From JAMZMI01 sp964353015 (GTDB lineage: Bacteria; Bacteroidota; Bacteroidia; Cytophagales; Cyclobacteriaceae), in NCBI GenBank assembly GCA_964353015.1, contig CAYGUA010000006.1:129970-193969 (forward strand): a stretch of DNA of 64,000 nt, given 5' to 3'. Shown here piece after piece: positions 18,713-27,415 of the stretch. The position numbers and the translations under genes were made by a program. Under the pieces are notes generated by a model. That model was not told where the DNA came from, did no database searches, and saw only the letters and a program-made list of their open reading frames with translations. Each line of letters starts with the position of its first letter. The stretch's first letter is position 1.

Positions 18713-19258
18713 TTGCAAACAACAATAGATATAACGACTCTTCTCGTCAAAAGGCTCAAAAACAGAGATACAACTGCTTTGGACTATTTATATGATCATT
18801 ATTCTGATGCTTTAATGGGCATCATACAGCGCACTGTCAACAATGCTGAAGCAGCAGAAGAAACATTGCAGGATGTGTTTATCAAAATCTGGAATCAAAT
18901 TGATAAATATGATTCATCCAAAGGCACCTTGTTTACATGGATGTATCGAATTGCAAGAAATCAGGCCATTGACACTAGACGAAGCAAGGGTTTTAAAGCA
19001 TCAGAAAAATCCAATGACATAGACGGTTACGTAGATATTTTTGAAACTTCAGACAATCAGGAGGATTATATCGGCCTATCTGATGTGCTCAAAAAGCTTG
19101 GTGAACTATGCAAAAAATTAATCCAGCTTAATTTTTTCATGGGTTATTCTCATGCAGAAATTAGTGAGAATGAAGGAATGCCTTTGGGATCCGTGAAAAC
19201 CAAGCTGAGAAGCTGCCTGAAAAATGTTAGAATTGAATTAAGTAAAGATTTTGAATAA
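18713..19258 (+). CDS. ECF-type RNA polymerase sigma factor
   Basis: The 181-residue protein has sigma region 2 (LYDHYSDALMGIIQ, EETLQDVFIKIWNQIDKYDSSKG, FTWMYRIARNQAIDTRRSK) and region 4 (FFMGYSHAEISENEGMPLGSVKTKLRSCLKNVRIEL). A TTG start at 18713 is required because the first ATG would cut into region 2. The gene overlaps its anti-sigma factor by eight bases, the classic sigma/anti-sigma operon. It belongs to the group paired with RskA-type anti-sigma factors (SigK/SigW-like). The promoter it recognises is not evident. Confidence 0.93.
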   Translation: MQTTIDITTLLVKRLKNRDTTALDYLYDHYSDALMGIIQRTVNNAEAAEETLQDVFIKIWNQIDKYDSSKGTLFTWMYRIARNQAIDTRRSKGFKASEKSNDIDGYVDIFETSDNQEDYIGLSDVLKKLGELCKKLIQLNFFMGYSHAEISENEGMPLGSVKTKLRSCLKNVRIELSKDFE

Positions 19259-20036
19259 GCAAGAAATCATATCACAAGGATTGCTAGAATCCTACCTCAC
19301 TGGAGATTTGGATGACACGCTTTCAGCAGAAGTAGAAGTATTGATCAGTCAAGATCCTGAAGTAAGATCTGAATATTATAAAATCGAGAAGTTGATGGAA
19401 CTTCTTGCATTTCAACATGCATTGCCTGCATCGCCTGTCTTGAAACGCATGATTATGGAAAATCCATCTGTCATGAATGAGATGGTGGCCGTCAAATCAA
19501 TGGACAAAGATAGAAACGGTTGGAAACTGATGATGGCCGCAAGTGTTTTCATTGCAGCCATGTCTCTACTTACAGCGTTCCATTTTTGGAATCAATGGAA
19601 AACTACAGATCAGGAGTTGAGTAACTTGATTGTACAAAACCTGGAACTCGCTCATAATTTTAATCAGGTCAACAATGATTTGGGCAATTTGCGTCAGGAT
19701 GTGGCAGTTCTAATCAGTCCGGAATATCAGAGAATTATCCTCGATGGAACTGACAATGCACCAAGCGCCAAAGCTGTGATTTACTGGAATTCAGATCAGG
19801 AAAAGGTGTTCTTAAACACTGCATCCATGGCCTCTTTACCAAATGACAAACAATATCAACTTTGGGCTCTGATTGATGGTCAGCCAATAGATGCAGGCGT
19901 ATTTGATGCATCGAGCAGCAGTTTTCAAGTCATGAAAAACATTGGTACAGCTGATGCTTTTGCAGTGACCATAGAACCTAAAGGTGGAAGCATTTCGCCT
20001 ACACTTTCAACGCTGCAAGTATTAGGAAACGTCTAA
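19251..20036 (+). CDS. RskA-family anti-sigma factor
   Basis: This 261-residue protein also uses a TTG start (19251), within the end of the sigma gene. Residues 1-75 form the cytoplasmic sigma-binding part (SQGLLESYLTGDLDDTLSAEVE); one membrane helix lies at about 90-113 (LMMAASVFIAAMSLLTAFHFW). A short coiled coil follows, then the periplasmic RskA domain (PSAKAVIYWNSDQEKVFLN, YQLWALIDGQPIDAGVFD, FAVTIEPKGG). It should sequester the sigma factor until proteolysis in response to an envelope signal. The RseP-type protease encoded at 35.1-36.4 kb is a candidate partner in release. Confidence 0.9.
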   Translation: MNKQEIISQGLLESYLTGDLDDTLSAEVEVLISQDPEVRSEYYKIEKLMELLAFQHALPASPVLKRMIMENPSVMNEMVAVKSMDKDRNGWKLMMAASVFIAAMSLLTAFHFWNQWKTTDQELSNLIVQNLELAHNFNQVNNDLGNLRQDVAVLISPEYQRIILDGTDNAPSAKAVIYWNSDQEKVFLNTASMASLPNDKQYQLWALIDGQPIDAGVFDASSSSFQVMKNIGTADAFAVTIEPKGGSISPTLSTLQVLGNV

Positions 20037-20092
20037 CAAATAAGGTCCATAATATGTCCTTTCAACAAACTAAGTAAATCATTCCAATTAAA

Positions 20093-20135
20093 GTGAAATG
20101 ATCTGATCGCTTAATATCTCTCCAGGTCATTTCAC
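20093..20135 (+). terminator. Weak hairpin after the sigma/anti-sigma operon
   Basis: GTGAAATGATCT (20093-20104) pairs with AGGTCATTTCAC (20124-20135), 12 bp with one G-U pair and a 19-base loop, 57 bases after the anti-sigma stop. Only a four-T run follows, so it could be a weak terminator or an operator for gntK. Confidence 0.35.
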
Positions 20136-20219
20136 CCGTTTTGACGAGATAAACAATTTTGCCTTTGCTCAATTGCCAAAACTAGGTTCAGCTTTTCCGA
20201 TAATTCTTATATTGCTATT

Positions 20220-20708
20220 ATGATTATCATTCTCATGGGCGTGTCAGGATCCGGTAAAACAACCTTAGGTAAACTCCTGTCTATCAATACCGGGATCCCT
20301 TTTCTTGATGCGGATAATTTTCATCCACAAAGCAATATTCAAAAAATGAATGCCGGAATAGCCCTCAATGACAATGACAGGCATCCTTGGCTAGAAAATC
20401 TTTCAATAAAACTCTCCGAACAAGAAAAAACTGATGGCGCCATTTTGGCATGCTCAGCGCTAAAAGAGGCTTATCGCGAAATCCTTACTTCAAAGCTCAA
20501 AACAGAAATTCTGTGGATTTTTCTGAATGGCGATAAGTCAATGATTTTAGATCGAATGAAAAACCGAAAAGATCATTTTATGCCCCAATCATTACTTGAT
20601 TCGCAGTTTGAAACGCTTCAAATTCCCTCAAATGCGATTAATATAGATATTGATCAAAGTCGTGAACAAATAGTCGAAAAAATTCAAACACACATCAGAA
20701 ATGTCTGA
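20220..20708 (+). CDS. gntK: Gluconokinase
   Basis: GntK phosphorylates D-gluconate to 6-phosphogluconate, feeding the pentose phosphate or Entner-Doudoroff pathway. The 162-residue protein has the P-loop GVSGSGKTT (residues 7-15), the family motif FLDADNFHP, MNAGIALNDNDRHPWL, and ACSALKEAYREIL, as in the thermoresistant-type GntK family. The stop overlaps the start of the gluconate permease gene by eight bases. No regulator gene is adjacent, so control may come from elsewhere in the genome. Confidence 0.95.
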   Translation: MIIILMGVSGSGKTTLGKLLSINTGIPFLDADNFHPQSNIQKMNAGIALNDNDRHPWLENLSIKLSEQEKTDGAILACSALKEAYREILTSKLKTEILWIFLNGDKSMILDRMKNRKDHFMPQSLLDSQFETLQIPSNAINIDIDQSREQIVEKIQTHIRNV

Positions 20709-22047
20709 GGCTACTTTAATCCTATCCATCTTATCAGGAATAGCGATTTTGCTCATCTTGATTCTTTATTTCAAAATTCAAGCTTTTTTGTCCTTATTGA
20801 TTGCCGGGATTTGGGTTGGTCTTTGGGCAGGAATGAATCCTGTAGATGTGATCGAAAGCATGAAATCCGGAATGGGAGATACCTTGGGATTTGTTGCTAC
20901 AGTGGTGGGTTTGGGTGCATTGTTTGGTGCCATCCTAGAAAGCTCAGGAGGATCTCAAGTCATATCTAATTTTTTACTTAAAACATTCGGAAAAGAAAAT
21001 GCTCCATGGGCCATGGTCATTGCCGGATTCATTATTGCCATTCCAGTCTTTTTCGATGTGGCGTTCATCATCCTGATTCCAATTGTTTACGGACTGCAAA
21101 AATCAACAGGAAAATCATTGTTGTTATACGGTTTACCTCTTCTAGCGGGCTTGGCTATTACTCATAGTTTTATCCCTCCTACTCCCGGACCTGTAGCAGT
21201 GGCTGAAATAATAGGTGCCAACCTTGGCATGGTGATTTTAGCTGGATTTGTTACAGGCATACCATGTGCCATTATCGGTGGGCCTTTGTTTGCAAAATGG
21301 ATCAGCAAACGCATCATGGTCGGCGTACCTGACTACATTGATACTGGAGTGAATTCTGAAAAAACGCCTTCTTTGATGACCGTTCTATCAATTATATTCA
21401 TTCCTATCCTGCTCATTCTAACCAATACTTTCATTAATAGTCCAATGTTTCAGGATGTTTATATGCCTCATTGGTTCGTTATTCCCATTTCAATTCTTGG
21501 TCATCCATTTGGTGCATTGATCCTAGCTAATATTTTAGCCTGGTATTTTTTAGGTTTGAAACAGGGATTTTCCAAAACAGAACTTCTGGAAATTAACTCG
21601 AAATCCCTTGCGCCTGCGGGTATAATTATTTTATTGACAGGAGCTGGAGGCGCTTTCAAACAAGTATTAATCGATACGGGAATTGGCGATCTGATTGCTG
21701 CTTCAATAGGGAGTTCAGGATCATCCATTTTATTATTTGCTTTTCTCATTTCAGGTATAGTGAGAATTCTGCAAGGATCTGCTACAGTCGCTATGATCAC
21801 TGCAGCTGGTGTGGTATCGCCATTGCTGGAAATTAGTTCTGGATCGTTTTTCAATGCACTTGCTGTAATCTCCATTGCCTCTGGAGCAACTATTTTGTCA
21901 CATGTAAATGACAGTGGCTTTTGGCTTGTAAATAGATATTTCGGTCTTACAGAAAAACAAACCCTCGGATCATGGACTGTCATGACGACCATCATCGCAT
22001 TAACAGGATTAGTCATGACCATTTTACTTCAGATACTTTTTGTCTGA
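20701..22047 (+). CDS. Gluconate permease, GntP family
   Basis: The 448-residue protein has about 12 to 14 hydrophobic helices throughout and the GntP-family signature features: GMGDTLGFVATVVGLGALFGAILESSGG, PVFFDVAFIILIPIVY, THSFIPPTPGPVAVAE, and near the end LSHVNDSGFWLVNRYFGL. GntP transporters bring in gluconate or related sugar acids by proton symport. Overlap with gntK indicates one operon dedicated to gluconate use. Confidence 0.95.
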   Translation: MSEATLILSILSGIAILLILILYFKIQAFLSLLIAGIWVGLWAGMNPVDVIESMKSGMGDTLGFVATVVGLGALFGAILESSGGSQVISNFLLKTFGKENAPWAMVIAGFIIAIPVFFDVAFIILIPIVYGLQKSTGKSLLLYGLPLLAGLAITHSFIPPTPGPVAVAEIIGANLGMVILAGFVTGIPCAIIGGPLFAKWISKRIMVGVPDYIDTGVNSEKTPSLMTVLSIIFIPILLILTNTFINSPMFQDVYMPHWFVIPISILGHPFGALILANILAWYFLGLKQGFSKTELLEINSKSLAPAGIIILLTGAGGAFKQVLIDTGIGDLIAASIGSSGSSILLFAFLISGIVRILQGSATVAMITAAGVVSPLLEISSGSFFNALAVISIASGATILSHVNDSGFWLVNRYFGLTEKQTLGSWTVMTTIIALTGLVMTILLQILFV

Positions 22048-22188
22048 GACAATAACCAGTATTCGTCAAATTCATGACGTTTAGGCTTCCTTAGAGAATA
22101 ATTGTTTTTTTTTAGCTCCAGTAAAATCTAGATCTTCGATCAATTTCGTAAGTATGATGTTGGTTTAGAAAACCACAAAGCTGGAAGG

Positions 22189-22241
22189 AAGGTCGCAAGT
22201 AGTACTTGCGGCCTTTAATTTCCTTAATTTAAAAAATTAAG
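22189..22241. terminator. Two hairpins between convergent gntP-family gene and murA
   Basis: AAGGTCGCAAGTA (22189-22201) pairs with TACTTGCGGCCTT (22203-22215) with one G-U pair. An AT-only stem CTTAATTT/AAATTAAG follows at 22223-22241. A further eight-bp GC-rich stem, CTCGTGGG/CCCACGGG, sits beside the murA stop (about 22264-22287). Together they probably terminate transcription from both sides of the 244-base gap. Confidence 0.5.
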
Positions 22242-22291
22242 ATTTTATTAGCTGGTTGGAATGCTCGTGGGACCAAGTGCCCACGGGTTAT

Positions 22292-23599
22292 TTAATCGAA
22301 TCTCTCAATATCAGCTCCGATTGCATTCAATCTCTTGTCGATAAATTGATAACCTCTATCTATTTGCTCAACATTGTGAATGGTGCTTGTGCCTTCGGCA
22401 GACATTGCCGCAATTAACAATGAAACCCCAGCTCGAATGTCAGGTGAAGTCATGTTGATGCCCCGTAGTTCAAATGAACGATCTAAACCGATTACAGTGG
22501 CTCTGTGTGGATCACAAAGTATGATTTGCGCACCCATATCTATCAGTTTATCAACGAAAAACAAACGGCTTTCAAACATTTTCTGATGAACCAAAACAGT
22601 GCCTTTAGCCTGTGTAGCTGTCACCAATATGATACTCAATAAATCTGGAGTGAATCCTGGCCAGATAGCATCGGCAACTGTCAATATTGAACCATCAATA
22701 AAAGACTCAATTTCATAATGTTCCTGTGCAGGAATGAAAATATCATCTCCTGTAAATTCCATTTTCACACCCAATCTCTGAAAGGTGTCAGGAATGATTC
22801 CGAGCATATCTATTCGGGCATCTTTGATGGTGATTTCAGATTTGGTCATGGCAGCCAAACCGATGAAACTTCCAATCTCAATCATATCCGGAAGCATGGT
22901 ATGTTCCGTTCCGCCCAGAGTTTCCACTCCTTCTATTTTTAGCAAATTACTTCCTATGCCATAAATTTTTGCTCCCATTCGCACGAGCATATTGCAGAGT
23001 TGTTGGATGTATGGCTCACATGCGGCATTGTATATGGTCGTCAAACCTTCGGCAAGCACTGCGGCCATAATGATGTTAGCAGTTCCAGTTACGGATGCTT
23101 CATCAAGATGCATGTAGGTTCCCTTTAGTCGCGAGCCATCTACGGTGTAAAATCCAGATTTTACGTCGTAGTTAAATTTCGCGCCAAGTTTTTGAAAGCC
23201 CACGAAATGGGTATCCAACCTGCGTCTACCGATTTTATCACCACCGGGTTTGGGCATTTTACCACGGCCGAATCTTGCTAGAAGTGGCCCTAATATCATG
23301 ATGGATCCACGCAACGATCCTGCTTTATTTTTGAACTCCTCGGTATCAAGGAAATTCATATTGATATTGCTTGCGGTAAATTTGTAAGATTCTTCGTCTG
23401 TCTTTTCCGTTTTCACTCCAAGATCTGCCAGAAGTTCGATCAACTTCATGACATCTCTAATGGCTGGAATTTTATGAATATGAACCGTATCTGCAGTCAA
23501 TAAGACGGCAGAAATAATTTGCAACGCTTCATTTTTAGCACCTTGTGGAATAATAGTGCCCTTCAGGCGATGGCCGCCTTTCACTCTGAATGAGGTCAT
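22292..23599 (-). CDS. murA: UDP-N-acetylglucosamine 1-carboxyvinyltransferase
   Basis: MurA transfers enolpyruvate from PEP to UDP-GlcNAc, the first committed step of peptidoglycan synthesis. The 435-residue length is typical. Visible motifs: the N-terminal GTIIPQGAKNEALQ with catalytic Lys22, RGSIMILGPLLARFG, VTGTANIIMAAVLAEG, GEx-type region ending DIRAGVSLLIAAMSAEG, and the C-terminal IDRGYQFIDKRL. The mobile loop reads PGGDKIG, so Asp121 replaces the usual Cys attacked by fosfomycin. The start overlaps the DUF4290 stop by one base (TAATG), so the two are translationally coupled. Confidence 0.96.
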   Translation of the reverse strand: MTSFRVKGGHRLKGTIIPQGAKNEALQIISAVLLTADTVHIHKIPAIRDVMKLIELLADLGVKTEKTDEESYKFTASNINMNFLDTEEFKNKAGSLRGSIMILGPLLARFGRGKMPKPGGDKIGRRRLDTHFVGFQKLGAKFNYDVKSGFYTVDGSRLKGTYMHLDEASVTGTANIIMAAVLAEGLTTIYNAACEPYIQQLCNMLVRMGAKIYGIGSNLLKIEGVETLGGTEHTMLPDMIEIGSFIGLAAMTKSEITIKDARIDMLGIIPDTFQRLGVKMEFTGDDIFIPAQEHYEIESFIDGSILTVADAIWPGFTPDLLSIILVTATQAKGTVLVHQKMFESRLFFVDKLIDMGAQIILCDPHRATVIGLDRSFELRGINMTSPDIRAGVSLLIAAMSAEGTSTIHNVEQIDRGYQFIDKRLNAIGADIERFD

Positions 23600-24273
23600 T
23601 AGTTATTTGGTCTCCTGCGTTGTTTAAAGTTTCGCTTGCCTCCCTTTGCACCAGCAGGGTTATTTGGCCTGTTTCTGTTAGGTCTGTTGTTGTCGTAGGT
23701 TCTTTCTTTCCTTTCGCTATCAAATAGACCATGCTCTTTTACTTTGGCAATATCAATGTCGAGCTCATTTTTAGAAAGCATCTTGATATTTTTCAGGACA
23801 GTTTCATCTTCAATGTTATCCTTGTTCCAAGTCAAATAAAAAGATTTCATGAGTTTGCCAATGGCTATCACAGCACCTTCTCTTTCTTTAGGATCTTCCA
23901 GTTTCATTGCATTCTCAATCAAAATCTCAAGATTTCGGCCATAATGACGAAACTTGATGTTGTTTGACTGATAGCCTACTCTGTCCGGTTTTCTATCGAG
24001 GATAGTTGATTCAGGAATTGGGAATGGACTTTCTACATCCAAATTGAATTTTGAAATGATGAACAAATCGTCCCAAACTTTTTGAGTGTATTCCGCAGCA
24101 TCTTTGCTAAACTCCGGATTGACGGCTTTCATAAGCTCAACTAGCAATGAAGCGTATTTATTTCTTTTTTCTTTGTCATCAACAGTTCTGATGAACTTCA
24201 CCAGGTTTTGCACATTTCTGCCATACTCTCTGAGTGTCAGATGTTCTCGTCCTGTATTGTATTCTAAACTCAT
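23599..24273 (-). CDS. DUF4290 family protein
   Basis: The start at 24273 (MSLEYNTGREHLTLREYGRN) gives 224 residues and fits the family N-terminus; the open frame to 24354 adds unrelated residues. The body is helical, with two related segments, LTLREYGRNVQNLVKFI and IKFRHYGRNLEILIENA, suggesting an internal duplication. The last 30 residues are a disordered, strongly basic Arg/Asn/Pro/Lys tail (for example GGKRNFKQRRRPNN), which could bind nucleic acid. The family is uncharacterised and Bacteroidota-restricted to my knowledge. Coupling to murA suggests a link to envelope growth. Confidence 0.82.
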   Translation of the reverse strand: MSLEYNTGREHLTLREYGRNVQNLVKFIRTVDDKEKRNKYASLLVELMKAVNPEFSKDAAEYTQKVWDDLFIISKFNLDVESPFPIPESTILDRKPDRVGYQSNNIKFRHYGRNLEILIENAMKLEDPKEREGAVIAIGKLMKSFYLTWNKDNIEDETVLKNIKMLSKNELDIDIAKVKEHGLFDSERKERTYDNNRPNRNRPNNPAGAKGGKRNFKQRRRPNN

Positions 24274-24288
24274 AAACTTTATTTTGCT

Positions 24289-24296
24289 CAAAAATA
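24289..24296 (-). promoter_or_regulatory. Candidate -7 element for the DUF4290-murA operon
   Basis: On the reverse strand TATTTTTG (24296 to 24289) matches TAnnTTTG and lies 15 bases before the DUF4290 start codon. A TTTG stands 15 bases upstream of it, a somewhat short spacing for a -33 box. Confidence 0.35.
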
Positions 24297-24390
24297 AGGA
24301 AAACCTCCACACAAACCGCCACCGAAGTGTTTTATGTTCAAACGATAGTGTCAATTAAAGAAACTATAAAGAAGAGGGAATCTAAATTTA

Positions 24391-25680
24391 TTATTTATTC
24401 ATCAAATCCTCTATTTCATCTGCATGAATTGGGATATTTCTCATGAGGTTTTTATGCCCGTTTTCTGTAATCAGGATGTTATCTTCCAAACGGATTCCAA
24501 GCCCCTCTTCTCTGATGTAAATGCCGGGTTCAACAGTAAATACCATTCCAGGCTTAAATTTCGCATAAACGGAACCTACATCGTGCACATCTAATCCGAG
24601 ATGATGCGAAGTACCATGCATGAAATATTTTTTATAAGCTGGCCAGTCTTTATCTTGATTTTTGATATCGGTTTTATCAATGAGACCAAGTTCTATCAGC
24701 TCCTCTTCCATCACCTCGCCAACCGCTTTGTGATATTCAGGAATTACATTACCAGGAGTAAGCATCTCTGTTGCAATGGTTTTTACGCGCAAAACAGCAT
24801 CATAAACTTGTCTTTGACGCTTCGAGAAACGCCCGCTCACTGGTATTGTTCGGGTCATATCAGCGTTGTAGTTGGCATACTCCGCCCCTACGTCCATCAG
24901 AATCAAATCACCTTTTTTGAGTTGCTGGTTGTTTTCTATATAATGTAGTACACATGCATTGGCACCACTAGCGATAATCGGCGTGTAAGCAAATCCTCGA
25001 GAACGGTTAACTAAAAACTCATGAATGTATTCTGCTTCAAGCTCATACTCCCAAACGCCAGGTGCTGCAGCTTCCAGCACTCGGCGGAAACCCTTTTCAG
25101 TAATGTGGCAGGCATGTTCCAATAATTTGATTTCTGGCTCTGATTTAATCGTCCGAAGATCATAAATAATAGGTGCGAGCCGCTCGTATTCATGCAAGGG
25201 AAAATGATTCTTGCACCATTTCACAAAGCGATCGTTTGCTCCTTCCACCTTTGTGCTACTGCGAATGTGCTCGTTAGTAGCCAGATATATATGATTAGTT
25301 TCAGCCAGAATTGTATGAAGCAATTGCTCAAACTGTTGAATCCATTTGACATTCTTAATGCCTGACGCATTTACACCTTCCTTTTTAGTAAGTTTATGAC
25401 CTTCCCAAATGGCTATTTCTTCATTCGTTTCCCTGAGGAAGAGCACCTCACGCATCTTTTCATCCGGAAAATCAGGCGCAAAAATCAAAATAGTCTCTTC
25501 CTGATCGATTCCAGTCAGATAAAAGAGATTTGAATTTTGCTTGAATGGCAAGGTGCCGTCTGCATTGGTAGGCAATACATCATTGGCATGTATAATAACG
25601 ACGGAATTTGGCTTCAATCTTTCTGCTAATCTTGCCCTGTTTCCGACAAATAAATCATTATCAATTTGATGATATTTCAT
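24391..25680 (-). CDS. pepP: Xaa-Pro aminopeptidase (aminopeptidase P), M24B
   Basis: The enzyme removes N-terminal residues preceding proline, using two Mn ions in the cytoplasm. The 429-residue length and two-domain layout (creatinase N-terminal domain to about residue 170, pita-bread catalytic domain after) are typical of PepP. Metal-site segments in order: MDVGAEYANYNADMTRTIPVSG, HGTSHHLGLDVHDVG, VFTVEPGIYI, GIRLEDNILIT. The gene is divergent from the subtilase gene, with 75 bases between starts. Confidence 0.94.
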   Translation of the reverse strand: MKYHQIDNDLFVGNRARLAERLKPNSVVIIHANDVLPTNADGTLPFKQNSNLFYLTGIDQEETILIFAPDFPDEKMREVLFLRETNEEIAIWEGHKLTKKEGVNASGIKNVKWIQQFEQLLHTILAETNHIYLATNEHIRSSTKVEGANDRFVKWCKNHFPLHEYERLAPIIYDLRTIKSEPEIKLLEHACHITEKGFRRVLEAAAPGVWEYELEAEYIHEFLVNRSRGFAYTPIIASGANACVLHYIENNQQLKKGDLILMDVGAEYANYNADMTRTIPVSGRFSKRQRQVYDAVLRVKTIATEMLTPGNVIPEYHKAVGEVMEEELIELGLIDKTDIKNQDKDWPAYKKYFMHGTSHHLGLDVHDVGSVYAKFKPGMVFTVEPGIYIREEGLGIRLEDNILITENGHKNLMRNIPIHADEIEDLMNK

Positions 25681-25755
25681 AAGACTATGGGTATTTATTT
25701 GAATTCCTGATTCTCAATATTTCAATAACTTGTAACTCTCAAGAGAGATCATGTT

Positions 25756-27183
25756 ATGAAAAAATGGATTGTGATAAAGGTAATATTTCTTTTCGTGTTC
25801 ACTTATGACTTATGTGCGCAAAAAAAATATTGGATCAAAAACGATCAAGCACAGCAAATAAAACTTATTGAAACAGTCAACATCTCACCTATTTTCTGTT
25901 CGGATTGGGTTGATGCATGCAGTTATATGCTCAATGAAAATCAGGTTCGGCTCTTAGATAAAAAACTTGATCTGTATCCCGTATTAAATTTCGCTCAAAG
26001 TTCTGCGAGCAATGATGGGAGTTTATTGGGATTTGCCTTGGAGCAAATAGAGGCGCAATATTTTATCGATAAAAATCTTAACGGCGCAGGCGTGAAAATT
26101 GGAATCATAGATGGAGGATTTTTGAATGCAAATAAAGACGAATCATTGGCTCATTTTTTCGAAGATAAAAATGAGAAAAAATATGTTGCGTATTACAGGG
26201 ATTTTGTGACGCCAAAAATGGAAAAATATGGTGGCGCTTATGGCTTGGATGATGGACATGGCACTGAAGTATGGCAGCTTATCGGTGGATATAACCGCTC
26301 CAAAAATGTACAATATGGGCTTGCCACTGAGTCGCAATATTATCTTGCCAGAACTGATCATGGTGGCTATGAAAAAAGACTTGAGGAAGATTACATCATT
26401 GAGGCAATGGAAGAAATGGCAACTCAAGGTGTGCGCCTCTTCAATTTGTCTTTAGGTTATACAGAAGACTATACAGACACGCTGGAAAACTACAAGATTT
26501 CAGACATTGATGGGAAAACTTCCATGCTCACCCAAGCTTTGGATAAAGCAGCAACTGAGCTCGGGTTATTGTTTGTGGTAGCGGCAGGGAATGATGGTAA
26601 TCTAGCTTGGGAAACACTCTCCATTCCTGCTGATGCGAAAAATGTACTCACTGTTGGCTCAAGTAAATTTAAAATTTGGGATAAGATCAATTACAGTTCT
26701 ATAGGACCAGAAACGCTGGAATTTTTGAAACCAAATATTTCTATCTACTCTACTTTGGGTACGTCTTTTTCTACACCCGTAGTGACCGGACTTGTGGCTT
26801 GCATGATGCAATATGATTCTACATTGACCAATTTTCAAATCATTGATATTTTGGAAAAAGCATCTAATTTTTATCCTTTCGGGAATAATTACATTGGATA
26901 CGGCGTGCCTACTTGCTCGAATATTTTTAAAATACTGGAAGGAAATGAAGACAAAATCAATCGGCCCAGGACAATTCATAGTTCACGAAATTCGGTAAAA
27001 ATCAATGCGCTGAATGATGCTAAAACCATTGTAATATTTCATAAGAAAGACGATCGCAACGTAATGCACCGAGTAAATCTCAGGAGCACCAAAGACAAAA
27101 TTCAAATTGACAGACCCAATGGAGCGCAACAATCGACTGTACTTTTTGAAAAAGAGGTCATAGAAATATTTTGGGAGGATTGA
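25756..27183 (+). CDS. Secreted S8 family (subtilisin-like) serine protease
   Basis: The 475-residue protein starts with a signal peptide (MKKWIVIKVIFLFVFTYDLCAQ). The triad is complete: Asp119 (GIIDGGF), His168 (DGHGTEVW), Ser337 (GTSFSTP), with oxyanion Asn in AAGNDGN. A probable propeptide spans residues 22-90. About 85 residues follow the catalytic domain and end EVIEIFWED. They form a small beta-rich appendix without a clear type IX secretion C-terminal signal. Export to the periplasm or beyond is likely; substrates are unknown. Confidence 0.92.
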   Translation: MKKWIVIKVIFLFVFTYDLCAQKKYWIKNDQAQQIKLIETVNISPIFCSDWVDACSYMLNENQVRLLDKKLDLYPVLNFAQSSASNDGSLLGFALEQIEAQYFIDKNLNGAGVKIGIIDGGFLNANKDESLAHFFEDKNEKKYVAYYRDFVTPKMEKYGGAYGLDDGHGTEVWQLIGGYNRSKNVQYGLATESQYYLARTDHGGYEKRLEEDYIIEAMEEMATQGVRLFNLSLGYTEDYTDTLENYKISDIDGKTSMLTQALDKAATELGLLFVVAAGNDGNLAWETLSIPADAKNVLTVGSSKFKIWDKINYSSIGPETLEFLKPNISIYSTLGTSFSTPVVTGLVACMMQYDSTLTNFQIIDILEKASNFYPFGNNYIGYGVPTCSNIFKILEGNEDKINRPRTIHSSRNSVKINALNDAKTIVIFHKKDDRNVMHRVNLRSTKDKIQIDRPNGAQQSTVLFEKEVIEIFWED

Positions 27184-27247
27184 AAAATCAAGCTTATAAA
27201 AAAAGATTGATGCCTCATCTATCAGAACCAATCCTATAAATTCGTCC

Positions 27248-27275
27248 TTTGAACGTTGCTCTAACGCTAATTTTG
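27248..27275 (+). promoter_or_regulatory. Candidate promoter upstream of sixA
   Basis: TTTG at 27248-27251 and TAATTTTG at 27268-27275 are 16 bases apart and match the Bacteroidota -33/-7 elements, with slightly short spacing. Transcription would begin near 27282, leaving a leader of about 130 bases before the TTG start of the phosphatase gene. A short ORF lies within this leader (see findings). Confidence 0.35.
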
Positions 27276-27415
27276 TCTTGCAGGAAAAATAAGCTCTCTT
27301 GGTGTGAAGAAACTACCAATGGTACTTGCCAATACTTCGAATCCCAGTGAAATGGATCATATGAAAAAGAAATTGGCGACCTTTGAATCAGTTAATACAC
27401 AACTAAAAAACTAAA

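Noticed and set aside
25756..27183. Type IX secretion cargo assignment for the subtilase
   Set aside because: The C-terminus lacks the glycine-rich strand pattern and basic ending of typical T9SS C-terminal domains.
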